Shown in pieces: positions 1 through 7,447 of a stretch of 11,017 bases of DNA. The notes below the pieces were generated by a model. That model did no database searches. It saw only the letters and a program-made list of their open reading frames with translations, and was not told where the DNA came from. The position numbers were made by a program, and so were the translations under genes. The stretch's first letter is position 1. Each line of letters opens with the position of its first letter. Source of the stretch: Bacteroidales bacterium (GTDB lineage: Bacteria > Bacteroidota > Bacteroidia > Bacteroidales > Azobacteroidaceae); the NCBI GenBank assembly GCA_020860885.1, contig JAJBTS010000244.1, positions 1-11,017 of the forward strand. The letters run 5' to 3'.

Positions 1-80
1 GGGCCCCACCCAGAGTTTATCGCCTTTTCTTGTTGATACATCTTGATTGCGGGAATAAAATCTATGTTTTGGTATCAGGT
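1..80. other. Non-coding edge after the MFS gene
   Basis: This is the short stretch downstream of the MFS stop codon, at the window boundary. On the minus strand none of the three frames continues with a hydrophobic helix, which would be expected if the transporter were only frameshifted. It begins with a GC-rich GGGCCCC run unlike the sequence next to it. I see no gene, hairpin or promoter in it. It may be the far side of a rearrangement or a contig edge. Confidence 0.4.
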
Positions 81-1331
81 TTAAATAATCATAGGAAGCG
101 TATAATCATAGCGGGTAACACCGTTCTCAATAATGGTACAGTATTTATCCAATACCCATCCGATCAGGAGGGGAACCAGGCTGAGGCCGATGTTCTGCAC
201 CCAGAATATAAGCGCATAGGCGGTTCCGATTTTATTTTGTGGAATGATTTTCGGTACCGAAGGCCACATGGCTGAAGGAACTAAAGAGAATGCAATACCT
301 AAAAGAACCATAAGAATAGCGGCAAACCACCATATATTTAACAGAGGCGCAGCGAAAAGAGCATGTACCACGATTAACATTGCCGAACCAATGATCATAA
401 TGGTGGCTCCTTTCCCTTTTTTGTCGTAAATACTTCCGAAAAGAGGCGTTAATAAAATCGTTCCGAAAGGAAGGATGGCAGGTATATTTCCGGCCAGTTC
501 CACAGGAACATGATATTTATAAATCATTAAAGAGGTTGCATATTTCAGAAATGGGAAAACGGCTGAATAAAACAAAACACACAGCAGTGCTATCAGCCAG
601 AATCCTTTGTTCGTAAGAATAAATCCGATATCTTTCATACGGAAAGGTTCTTCTTTCTCTTCTTCCATTTCGGCTTTCGAAGCATCCAGTTTGCGGTCCA
701 TCACACAAAAAACCAGGTACGCTATCAACCCGATACATAAAGCAGCTAACCCCAGCAGAATAGGAGAGGAAAGATTTCCAAAATACTTAGCCAAAGGAAT
801 AGTAACAGACATGGCCAAGGCTGTTCCCAGCCGGGCTACGCCTACCTGTATTCCCATAGCGAGTGCCATCTCATGCCCTGTAAACCAACGGACAATTACC
901 TTAGTGACAGTAATCCCCGCGGATTCGATGCCCAGACCAAAAACAGCAAATCCGACGCTGGCGAGAAAAACCTGGGTCCGTAACCCGAAAATTTCACCCT
1001 CAAAAGATTGTGACACAGCGTAATATTTTAATCCACAACCTACGATCATCAGCATACACGCTCCGATTCCTGTGATATGGGCTCCCAGTTTATCCAGTAT
1101 CATACCACTGAATATCAGCATGAAAAGGAATACGTTCAGCCAGCCGTAGGCCATATTAAAAATACCGTACTCCGTAGCTGTCCAGCCAAATTCATCTTTT
1201 AAAAGATCCATGAGTGGTGCCATGACATCGGTAATAAAGTAACCACAAAACATGGTAAAGGAAACAACGATCAAAACGGTCCATCGCGCCACGGGTGAAT
1301 CGCTTAATTTTCTTTGAAGGGCTTTTGTCAT
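81..1331 (-). CDS. MFS transporter, apparently lacking the last membrane helix
   Basis: This is an inner-membrane secondary transporter of the major facilitator superfamily; the substrate cannot be told. The 416-residue product has about eleven hydrophobic segments, near residues 17-40, 55-80, 85-106, 118-146, 155-183, 188-212, 243-266, 280-301, 308-331, 333-355 and 368-394. A charged central loop (about 213-235, rich in E and K) separates the two halves. MFS loop signatures are visible as GMILDKLG (76-83) and GSIYDKKGKG (299-308). From memory, Bacteroidales homologues continue after a Y-[DN]-Y-T-x-P-M motif into a twelfth helix and a charged tail. Here the protein reads YDYTLPMII and stops, so helix 12 is missing. 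The start codon lies 10 bases after the folC stop, which suggests cotranscription with folC. The fold assignment is firm; loss of the C-terminus is inferred. Confidence 0.85.
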   Translation of the reverse strand: MTKALQRKLSDSPVARWTVLIVVSFTMFCGYFITDVMAPLMDLLKDEFGWTATEYGIFNMAYGWLNVFLFMLIFSGMILDKLGAHITGIGACMLMIVGCGLKYYAVSQSFEGEIFGLRTQVFLASVGFAVFGLGIESAGITVTKVIVRWFTGHEMALAMGIQVGVARLGTALAMSVTIPLAKYFGNLSSPILLGLAALCIGLIAYLVFCVMDRKLDASKAEMEEEKEEPFRMKDIGFILTNKGFWLIALLCVLFYSAVFPFLKYATSLMIYKYHVPVELAGNIPAILPFGTILLTPLFGSIYDKKGKGATIMIIGSAMLIVVHALFAAPLLNIWWFAAILMVLLGIAFSLVPSAMWPSVPKIIPQNKIGTAYALIFWVQNIGLSLVPLLIGWVLDKYCTIIENGVTRYDYTLPMII

Positions 1332-1341
1332 AAGGAATTAT

Positions 1342-2640
1342 TTATTTTGTTATTGGATTGAGTAAAGGAAGTGCATCGGCTACCATGAAAGTACTTCCTC
1401 CTACAAAAATAAGATCTTTTTTTGTTGCATTCTCTTTTGCAGCACTAAAAGCTTCTTCAACCGTTTTAAAAGAAGTACCTTTTAATCCGTACTTTTGAGC
1501 TTCCTTTATCAGTGTTTCTGCCGGTAGGGCTCTGGGAATAGAGGGTTGTGTGAAATAATATATTGCCGAAGCAGGAAGTAGTTTAAGTACGGATGATATG
1601 TCTTTATCATTTACCATTCCAATAACGATATGGAGTTTATCGTATCTTTCTTTCTCCAGCTGTTTGACAATGTATTCTATTCCTGCTTCGTTATGAGCGG
1701 TGTCCAGAATGATTTTAGGATCGTACTGAGTGATCTGCCAGCGCCCCATCAATCCTGTGTTTTCCATTACGAAGCGGAATCCTTTGTATACGGCTTTGGC
1801 CGGGATCTCTAACTGTTCTTTCAATATACGGATAGCTGTCAGGACTGTCGCTGCGTTTTTCTCCTGTGCAAAACCGCCGAGTTCATCGATAAGTTCCGGA
1901 TATTCGTCCGTTTCAAATTCCCAATAAGAAGAAGGAAGAAGCTTGGACGACCGGATGGGGTTGTTGTCTTCGGCGAAGATTATTTTTTCAGGATGTACTT
2001 TTCCTGCCGTATCTTGAAAAACACTTCTGACTTTTTCATCGGCTTCCCCGATAACGACCGGGATCCCGGCTTTGATAATTCCGGCTTTCTCCTTAGCAAT
2101 AGCTTCCAGCGTGTTTCCCAATAGGTTCATGTGGTCGAAACTGATATTGGTAATAATGCTCAGGAGAGGTTGAATGACATTCGTGCAATCCAATCGTCCG
2201 CCTAAGCCAACCTCGATGATTGCGATATCGATTTGCTGTTCTGCAAAATAAGCAAAAGCCATTCCTGTGGTCAGTTCGAAGAAAGAGGGTTGGATGGATT
2301 CAAAAAAATCTTTGTGTTGAGCTACGAAGTCCACAACAAAGTCTTCGGAGATCATTTCTCCGTTGATTTTGATCCTTTCCCGGAAATCCAGCAAATGGGG
2401 TGAAGTATAGAGTCCGGTTTTGTACCCTGCTTCCTGTAAAACAGAAGCCAGTAAATGAGATGTAGAACCTTTACCGTTGGTTCCTCCGATATGAATGGTT
2501 TGGTACCGGGTATGGGGATGATCCAAATGTTCATCAATACAATACGTATTTTCCATACCTTCTTTGTAAGCGCTGCTCCCTACCTTATGAAACATAGGTA
2601 CGCTGCTGTATAAATAATCGATCGTTTCTTTATAATCCAT
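1342..2640 (-). CDS. folC: Bifunctional folylpolyglutamate synthase / dihydrofolate synthase
   Basis: FolC is a cytoplasmic ATP-dependent ligase of the Mur ligase superfamily. It adds glutamate to dihydropteroate and then to reduced folates. The 432-residue length is normal. Motifs in order are the P-loop GGTNGKGST (52-60), YTSPHLLDFRERIKING (78-94), EVGLGGRLDCTN (143-154), SFDHMNLLG (167-175), and KEKAGIIKAGIP (183-194), the region that holds the carbamylated lysine in Mur-type ligases. The C-terminal domain has DTAHN (313-317) and FVGGSTFMVAD (412-422). The ATG follows only two bases after an 18-bp inverted-repeat stem in the mfd-folC gap, so RNA structure could affect initiation. It lies 81 bases after mfd and 10 bases before the MFS gene, on the same strand. 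Whether it has only one or both activities cannot be read from sequence alone. Confidence 0.95.
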   Translation of the reverse strand: MDYKETIDYLYSSVPMFHKVGSSAYKEGMENTYCIDEHLDHPHTRYQTIHIGGTNGKGSTSHLLASVLQEAGYKTGLYTSPHLLDFRERIKINGEMISEDFVVDFVAQHKDFFESIQPSFFELTTGMAFAYFAEQQIDIAIIEVGLGGRLDCTNVIQPLLSIITNISFDHMNLLGNTLEAIAKEKAGIIKAGIPVVIGEADEKVRSVFQDTAGKVHPEKIIFAEDNNPIRSSKLLPSSYWEFETDEYPELIDELGGFAQEKNAATVLTAIRILKEQLEIPAKAVYKGFRFVMENTGLMGRWQITQYDPKIILDTAHNEAGIEYIVKQLEKERYDKLHIVIGMVNDKDISSVLKLLPASAIYYFTQPSIPRALPAETLIKEAQKYGLKGTSFKTVEEAFSAAKENATKKDLIFVGGSTFMVADALPLLNPITK

Positions 2641-2642
2641 TT

Positions 2643-2714
2643 CAGTTAACAGTAAACAGTCACCAGTAAACAGTCATCAGTTACCAGTAAACACTCACTG
2701 CTTACTGTTAACTG
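2643..2714 (-). promoter_or_regulatory. 18-bp stem-loop in the mfd-folC mRNA, abutting the folC start
   Basis: The arm 2643-2660 (CAGTTAACAGTAAACAGT) is complementary to 2697-2714 at 17 of 18 positions. The single exception becomes a G-U pair in the minus-strand transcript, so the leftward mRNA can form an unbroken 18-bp stem around a 36-base loop. The stem ends two bases before the folC ATG. There is no T-run after it, so an intrinsic terminator is unlikely. A role in mRNA processing, attenuation or start-codon accessibility is possible but inferred. Confidence 0.55.
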
Positions 2715-2735
2715 TTAACTGCTAACTGCTAACTG
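2643..2735. repeat. CAGTTAAC-type dispersed intergenic repeat
   Basis: Nearly the whole mfd-folC gap consists of short related words: CAGTTAAC, AGTAAACAGT, CACCAGTAAACAGT, CATCAGTTACCAGTAAACA. After about position 2697 they occur as reverse complements (ACTGCTTACTGTTAACTG, then GTTAACTG and two copies of CTAACTG). The block is therefore a degenerate palindrome built from tandem 7-14-base words. It runs 14 bases into mfd and supplies that gene's stop codon. A related block occurs at 9780-9807, so this is a family present more than once. No gene is associated with it. Its spread mechanism is unknown. Confidence 0.8.
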
Positions 2736-5700
2736 ATTCGATTTCTTCTAATATTTTGACTGCTTTTTCTACGCTGTCAATATCCTGGACGGATAATAAC
2801 CGGCGGTTGTTCGTTTCTTTCAGTTGACAGCGACGGTAATTGTTTTTTACGAAATCCAATAGTTTATCAAAAGCTTTACTCTGATAATAAGGCGATTGCG
2901 GATTGTTCACTAAAAACAATGTCATCCTGCCGTTTTTCAAAGCAATTTTATCGATGCCTAACTTTTTAGCCATCCTCCTTAACCGTACGATGCGGATCAG
3001 TTCATCTCCCCGTTTAGGGATTTTACCAAAGCGGTCTTGTAATTTCAGACGGAAGCGTTCAATGTCGGCCTCTTCTTCCATGGAGTCTAACTCTCTATAC
3101 AAAAGGATTCTTTCTGAATCATTCGGAATGTAAGTGGCCGGGAAAAGTAATTCCATATCACTTTCCACATTTGTCTCCGTAACGTAGTTTTCTCCGCTGT
3201 CCATTTGATTTTCATCTTTATAGAGGTCGGCGAATTCTTCGTTCTTCAATTCCTGTACGGCTTCGGAAAGTATTTTCTGATACGTTTCATATCCCAGGTC
3301 AGCGATAAATCCACTCTGTTCGGCTCCCAGCATGTTTCCTGCACCCCGGATGTCCAGGTCCTGCATCGCAACATGAATACCGCTTCCCAGTTCGGAAAAA
3401 TTTTCAATGGCCTGCAATCTTCTTCTGGCTTCGGGGGTAAGTACCGATAGCGGAGGAGATAAAAGATAACAGAAAGCTTTTCTGCTGCCCCTTCCTACAC
3501 GGCCCCGTAACTGGTGAAGATCGCTCAATCCGAAATTCTGCGCACTATTAACGATAATCGTATTGGCATTCGGGATATCTATCCCGTTCTCTATGATGGT
3601 TGTAGCAAGCAGTACATCGTATTCGTAATTAGCAAAGTCGGTAATGATTGCCTCCAGTTTGGAAGGTTCCATCTGTCCGTGACCGACCGCTACGCGTGCA
3701 TCCGGAATTTCCCGTTTGATCAGGTCTTCCAGTTCTTTCAGGTTGGAGATACGGTTGTTTATGAAAAAGACCTGTCCGTTCCGGCTCATCTCGAAATTAA
3801 TAGCTTCCCGGATGATCTCAGCCCCAAAGCGATGCACTTCAGTCTGAATGGGATAACGGTTGGGCGGGGGAGTGGATATATTGGACAGGTCGCGTGCACC
3901 CATTAAACTGAACTGTAAAGTTCGTGGGATAGGAGTCGCTGTCAAAGTGAGTGTATCGACATTCACTTTCATCTGCTTCAGTTTCTCTTTCACGCTTACA
4001 CCAAATTTCTGTTCTTCGTCGACAATAAGTAGACCCAGGTCTTTGAATACAACGTCTTTACTGATCAGGCGGTGGGTTCCTACCAGGATATCGACCTTAC
4101 CTTCCTTCAGTTTTTGAAGGATATCTTTGATTTCTTTCGCGGTTCTTGCCCGCGAAATATATTCTACAGTAACAGGAAAATCCGAAAGTCTTTCTTTGAA
4201 CGTGTGGTAATGCTGGAAAGCCAGCAAGGTAGTCGGAACCAATACGGCGACTTGTTTTCCGTCGACGACCGCTTTGAAAGCTGCGCGGATAGCTACTTCG
4301 GTCTTTCCGAAGCCTACATCTCCGCAAACCAGGCGGTCCATAGGACGCGAACTTTCCATGTCCTGCTTGATATCGTTTGTAGCTTTAAGCTGATCCGGAG
4401 TATCTTCATACACGAATGAAGCTTCCAACTCCCTTTGTAAATAAGTATCGGGAGAAAATGCAAAGCCTTTTTCGTCCCTTCTCTGAGAATACAGCAGGAT
4501 AAGATCTTTGGCAATATCTTTAACCTTCTTCTTAGTCTTGTTCTTAAGATTCTCCCAGGCGCCCGATCCGAGTTTATTTAACCGCGGAGGCTCATTATCT
4601 TTGCCTTTGTATTTGGATATTTTATGTAGGTTATGGATGCTGACGAAGATAATATCGTCGTTCAGGAAAGTCATCTTAATCACTTCCTGCATCTTCCCGT
4701 TTATTTCCGTGCGAATCAAGCCTCCGAAACGACCTACACCATGGTCCATATGTACCAGGTAGTCACCTTGTTGGAATTGCTGTAATTCTTTTAACGATAA
4801 GGCAATTTTACCGGAACGGGCTTTATCCGATTTGAGATTGTATTTATGAAAACGATCGAATAACTGGTGATCTGTAAACAAACATACACGGAGCGTTTTA
4901 TCAAAGAACCCTTCGTGGAGAGTATGCAATACAGGAGTGAAAGAAATATCGTCTCCCCTGTCTTCAAAAATCGATTGGATTCGTTTGATTTGTTTCTCGT
5001 TGTTACTCAATATAAATAACTTGTACCCTTCTTCCTGTTTTTCTTTAAAAGATGCCGCTACCAATTCGAAATTCTTATGATAAGAAGTCTGAGGTTCCGT
5101 AGAAAACTCGACAACCGAATATTTATCTTTCGTATACACAGAAGGTGTACCCAGATGGATCTTTGTGAAAGAACTGCTTATCTGCTCAATAATCGATCTT
5201 GGGGTGAGTAATAGACGTATCTGATCCAGAGAAGAGAACGTTTCTTCGTTTGTGAGGGTAGGTTCTTCGTTCCATAACGAATCGATCTTATCATACGTCC
5301 ACTCTTCTTTTCGGAAAACGATTTTTGTGGTTTCCGGCAAATAGGAGAATAAGGTAGTATCTCCTTCTCCGGATTTACCTGAAATAACCGATATAGTTTC
5401 TAATTTTTCTTTCGATAACTGAGTCTCTACATCAAAGCTGCGGATACTTTCCACTTCATCGCCGAAAAAGTCAATCCTGTAAGGATACTCATTGGAGAAA
5501 GAAAATACGTCGATAATAGATCCGCGCACTGCATATTGCCCCGGTTCGTAAACATAATCGACCCGTTCGAAGTCGTACGAATCGAGAATTTCCTGTACGA
5601 ACAGGCTGTCTATTTTTTCGTTGACGCTCACCGACAATGTGTTGGTCTGCAAAGCCTCTCCCGAAACAACTTTTTCGGCCAAAGCTTCAGGATATGACAC

Positions 5701-6075
5701 AACAATACAGGATCTGTTTCCGTTATTTAAAAAACTCAATACTTCGGTACGCAGGATCTCATTTGCGGGATCTTTTTGCCCGTACCGGATGTTGCGTTTG
5801 AACTGTGACGGAAAGAATAATACATCCGTATCGTCGAGTATCTGGCAACAATCGTGGTAAAAATATCCCGCTTCTTCCGCATCGTTGAGTATGCAAAGCA
5901 AAGAAGTATCTTCCAGCCTGGAAAAGATCGTAGAACAGACAAGGCTTGGAGCTGAACCTGTTAAACCTTTGAGATAAATGTTGTTGCCGGTTTCTTTAAA
6001 AGAGGAGAGAATAGCCTCTATACCCGGATGAGCAGCGTAAATGCGCTGCAAAGTCAAATTATCTTTCAATGCCAT
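2722..6075 (-). CDS. mfd: Transcription-repair coupling factor Mfd
   Basis: Mfd is the ATP-dependent DNA translocase that pushes stalled RNA polymerase off damaged DNA and recruits UvrA for nucleotide excision repair. The 1117-residue product is close to the usual 1100-1180. In order it has a UvrB-like N-terminal module (about 1-330), a CarD-like RNA-polymerase-interacting domain starting near QQGDYLVHMDHGVGRFGGL (435-453), and a RecG-type translocase. The translocase shows Walker A GDVGFGKT (585-592), DEEQ (686-689), TATPIPRTL (712-720) and the arginine-finger motif QLRGRVGRG (855-863). A C-terminal TRCF domain follows (about 970-1090). The last three codons (VSS) and the TAG stop lie within the CAGTTAAC-type repeat, which may have replaced the original terminus. 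It heads a likely mfd-folC-MFS transcription unit and is divergent from the mannosyltransferase gene. Confidence 0.97.
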   Translation of the reverse strand: MALKDNLTLQRIYAAHPGIEAILSSFKETGNNIYLKGLTGSAPSLVCSTIFSRLEDTSLLCILNDAEEAGYFYHDCCQILDDTDVLFFPSQFKRNIRYGQKDPANEILRTEVLSFLNNGNRSCIVVSYPEALAEKVVSGEALQTNTLSVSVNEKIDSLFVQEILDSYDFERVDYVYEPGQYAVRGSIIDVFSFSNEYPYRIDFFGDEVESIRSFDVETQLSKEKLETISVISGKSGEGDTTLFSYLPETTKIVFRKEEWTYDKIDSLWNEEPTLTNEETFSSLDQIRLLLTPRSIIEQISSSFTKIHLGTPSVYTKDKYSVVEFSTEPQTSYHKNFELVAASFKEKQEEGYKLFILSNNEKQIKRIQSIFEDRGDDISFTPVLHTLHEGFFDKTLRVCLFTDHQLFDRFHKYNLKSDKARSGKIALSLKELQQFQQGDYLVHMDHGVGRFGGLIRTEINGKMQEVIKMTFLNDDIIFVSIHNLHKISKYKGKDNEPPRLNKLGSGAWENLKNKTKKKVKDIAKDLILLYSQRRDEKGFAFSPDTYLQRELEASFVYEDTPDQLKATNDIKQDMESSRPMDRLVCGDVGFGKTEVAIRAAFKAVVDGKQVAVLVPTTLLAFQHYHTFKERLSDFPVTVEYISRARTAKEIKDILQKLKEGKVDILVGTHRLISKDVVFKDLGLLIVDEEQKFGVSVKEKLKQMKVNVDTLTLTATPIPRTLQFSLMGARDLSNISTPPPNRYPIQTEVHRFGAEIIREAINFEMSRNGQVFFINNRISNLKELEDLIKREIPDARVAVGHGQMEPSKLEAIITDFANYEYDVLLATTIIENGIDIPNANTIIVNSAQNFGLSDLHQLRGRVGRGSRKAFCYLLSPPLSVLTPEARRRLQAIENFSELGSGIHVAMQDLDIRGAGNMLGAEQSGFIADLGYETYQKILSEAVQELKNEEFADLYKDENQMDSGENYVTETNVESDMELLFPATYIPNDSERILLYRELDSMEEEADIERFRLKLQDRFGKIPKRGDELIRIVRLRRMAKKLGIDKIALKNGRMTLFLVNNPQSPYYQSKAFDKLLDFVKNNYRRCQLKETNNRRLLSVQDIDSVEKAVKILEEIESVSS

Positions 6076-6085
6076 AAAATTTACG

Positions 6086-6093
6086 CAAAAATA
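6086..6093 (-). promoter_or_regulatory. Candidate -7 box for mfd (TATTTTTG)
   Basis: Read on the minus strand, this octamer fits the Bacteroidota -7 consensus TAnnTTTG and lies about 10 bases before the mfd ATG, implying a very short leader. No TTTG -33 element is found at the usual 19-21-base spacing, so support is limited. Confidence 0.3.
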
Positions 6094-6114
6094 GTGATAA
6101 TAAACAAATAATTG

Positions 6115-6122
6115 TATCTTTG
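6115..6122 (+). promoter_or_regulatory. Candidate -7 box for the mannosyltransferase gene (TATCTTTG)
   Basis: TATCTTTG matches the Bacteroidota -7 consensus TAnnTTTG. It sits 18 bases before the ATG at 6141, in the 65-base AT-rich gap between divergent genes, the natural place for a promoter. A matching -33 TTTG is not evident at the expected spacing. Confidence 0.45.
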
Positions 6123-6140
6123 AATATTAAATAATTCTTA

Positions 6141-6908
6141 ATGGCAGATAAGACACCTATAGAAGACAGTATAGTTATTATTCCCACATATAATGAGAAA
6201 GAGAATATAGAAAAGATGATAAGGAAAGTCTTTTCGTTGCCAAAAGAATTTGATATACTCATTATCGATGATGGTTCTCCAGATGGAACAGCTTCCATAG
6301 TGAAAAAGTTGCAGGAAGAATTCCCGGATCGTTTATTCCTTTTGGAACGTAAGGGGAAGCTGGGATTAGGAACGGCTTACATCGCCGGATTTAGATGGGC
6401 GCTTCAGAAAAATTATGAGTATATCTTCGAGATGGATGCTGATTTTTCCCACAATCCGGAAGATTTACTTCACTTATACAAAGCCTGTTCTCAGGATGGA
6501 GCCGATGTGGCAATTGGTTCCCGTTATATTACAGGAGTGAATGTGGTGAACTGGCCCATGTCCAGAGTCTTATTGTCTTATTTTGCCTCTAAATACGTCC
6601 GTTTTATTACCGGATTGGAAATCAATGATACCACGGCCGGGTTTAAGTGTTATCGTCGGGAAGTACTGGAAACCATCGATCTGGATCATATCAAGTTTAA
6701 AGGATATGCTTTTCAGATTGAAATGAAATATACGGCTTACAAAAGCGGATTTACTTTGAAAGAAGTTCCTATTATTTTCATCAACCGGGTAGATGGAGTT
6801 TCCAAGATGAGCGGCGGTATCTTCAATGAAGCTGTTTTAGGGGTAGTCCAGTTGAAACTGAAAAGTTTTTTCCGGAAGTATCCTCAGAAAAAGACAGTCA
6901 ACTCTTAA
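6141..6908 (+). CDS. Polyprenol-phosphate mannosyltransferase, GT2 family (DPM1-like)
   Basis: The predicted role is transfer of mannose from GDP-mannose to a polyprenyl phosphate at the inner membrane, giving the lipid-linked donor for periplasmic mannosylation. The 255-residue protein is a bare GT2 catalytic domain. It shows VIIPTYNEKENI (12-23), the nucleotide-binding IIDDGSPDGT (41-50), the metal-binding MDADFSHNP (98-106), IGSRY (125-129), and NDTTAGFKCYRR (162-173). The DPM-type NRVDGVSKMSGG is at 215-226. There is no C-terminal membrane domain, as in single-domain dolichol-phosphate mannose synthases. It could use another sugar; Bacteroidota members are usually annotated as mannose enzymes from homology alone. 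In related genomes I recall this gene next to pyrC, but here the DUF559 unit separates them. Confidence 0.88.
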   Translation: MADKTPIEDSIVIIPTYNEKENIEKMIRKVFSLPKEFDILIIDDGSPDGTASIVKKLQEEFPDRLFLLERKGKLGLGTAYIAGFRWALQKNYEYIFEMDADFSHNPEDLLHLYKACSQDGADVAIGSRYITGVNVVNWPMSRVLLSYFASKYVRFITGLEINDTTAGFKCYRREVLETIDLDHIKFKGYAFQIEMKYTAYKSGFTLKEVPIIFINRVDGVSKMSGGIFNEAVLGVVQLKLKSFFRKYPQKKTVNS

Positions 6909-6910
6909 TT

Positions 6911-6960
6911 GCTTGTGCTTAAATCACTAAAAAGTCTCTGAGTGAAATATAAGCGCAGGC
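6911..6960 (+). terminator. Long stem-loop just after the mannosyltransferase gene
   Basis: Bases 6911-6921 pair with 6950-6960 over 11 positions in plus-strand RNA, including two U-G pairs that would be C-A mismatches in minus-strand RNA. This points to function in the rightward transcript. A second 5-bp stem TCACT/AGTGA (6924-6928 with 6941-6945) lies inside, with a 12-base loop. It starts two bases after the stop codon, as an mRNA 3' end would, but no T-run follows. The left inverted repeat of the DUF559 unit begins at the very next base. Confidence 0.45.
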
Positions 6961-6989
6961 AAAGTCCCCTTTAGGGGATTTAGGGGCAG
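6961..6989. repeat. Left terminal inverted repeat of the DUF559 unit
   Basis: The sequence begins AAAGTCCCCTTTAGGGG and continues to GGGGCAG. It is the exact reverse complement of 7448-7476. Inside it are a small palindrome (TCCCCT/AGGGGA around TT, 6965-6978) and a direct repeat TTTAGGGG (6970-6977 and 6979-6986). The repeat could therefore fold alone or pair with its distant partner. Confidence 0.9.
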
Positions 6990-7033
6990 GGAAGATTTGG
7001 AAGACTACAAACATTTAATACTTAACTACAACT

Positions 7034-7405
7034 ATGAAAAGAAGTCAATTGCCGGAAATGTTTTATGGCGCGAAAAGAGAAACATTTCGCAATGCGTTGA
7101 TGCTTAGGGAGAATATGACAGAGGCAGAGAAGATTCTCTGGTCCAGACTAAATAAAAATCAATTGGGAGTGAGATTTAGAGCTCAACATCCTATTGATAT
7201 ATTCGTAGTAGATTTTTATTGTCATACGTATAAATTGATAATAGAAATTGACGGGGAGATACATAGATACCGGAAAGAATATGATCAAGGGCGAGTTGCT
7301 GAATTACAACGTTTAGGATTAACTGTCATTAGATTTACAAATAAAGAGATATTTAGCAATATAGAAAAAGTAATGGAAGAGATAATGAAATATATACATT
7401 TCTAA
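7034..7405 (+). CDS. DUF559 protein, Vsr-like endonuclease fold
   Basis: A 123-residue DUF559 protein. This family is distantly related to Vsr (very short patch repair) and other PD-(D/E)XK nucleases; its natural role is not established. Typical motifs are present: N-terminal helix NMTEAEKILWSRL (27-39), FRAQHPI (48-54), VDFYC with D60 (59-63), IIEIDGEIHR (69-78) carrying E71 and D73, and the C-terminal RFTNKEI (100-106) followed by a helix. All likely catalytic acidic positions are intact, so the protein is probably active. Length fits the family and no DNA-binding domain is fused. A weak promoter is possible: TTTG at 6996-6999, then TACTTAAC 19 bases later. The gene is the only one inside the 29-bp inverted repeats and is more AT-rich than its neighbours, suggesting horizontal or element-borne origin. 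Confidence 0.9.
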   Translation: MKRSQLPEMFYGAKRETFRNALMLRENMTEAEKILWSRLNKNQLGVRFRAQHPIDIFVVDFYCHTYKLIIEIDGEIHRYRKEYDQGRVAELQRLGLTVIRFTNKEIFSNIEKVMEEIMKYIHF

Positions 7406-7447
7406 ATGATCTTCCTGTCTCTAAAGAGCATGTCCGAAAAGAACTTT

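Noticed and set aside
607..1023. Open frame of 138 codons opposite the MFS gene
   Set aside because: It lies entirely antisense to a clear membrane transporter gene and shows no recognisable motif.
3514..3906. Open frame of 130 codons opposite mfd
   Set aside because: It is antisense to the conserved helicase region of Mfd, has no family features, and is explained as a coding shadow.
4072..4419. Open frame of 115 codons opposite the Mfd Walker A region
   Set aside because: The Mfd motifs on the other strand fully explain the sequence.
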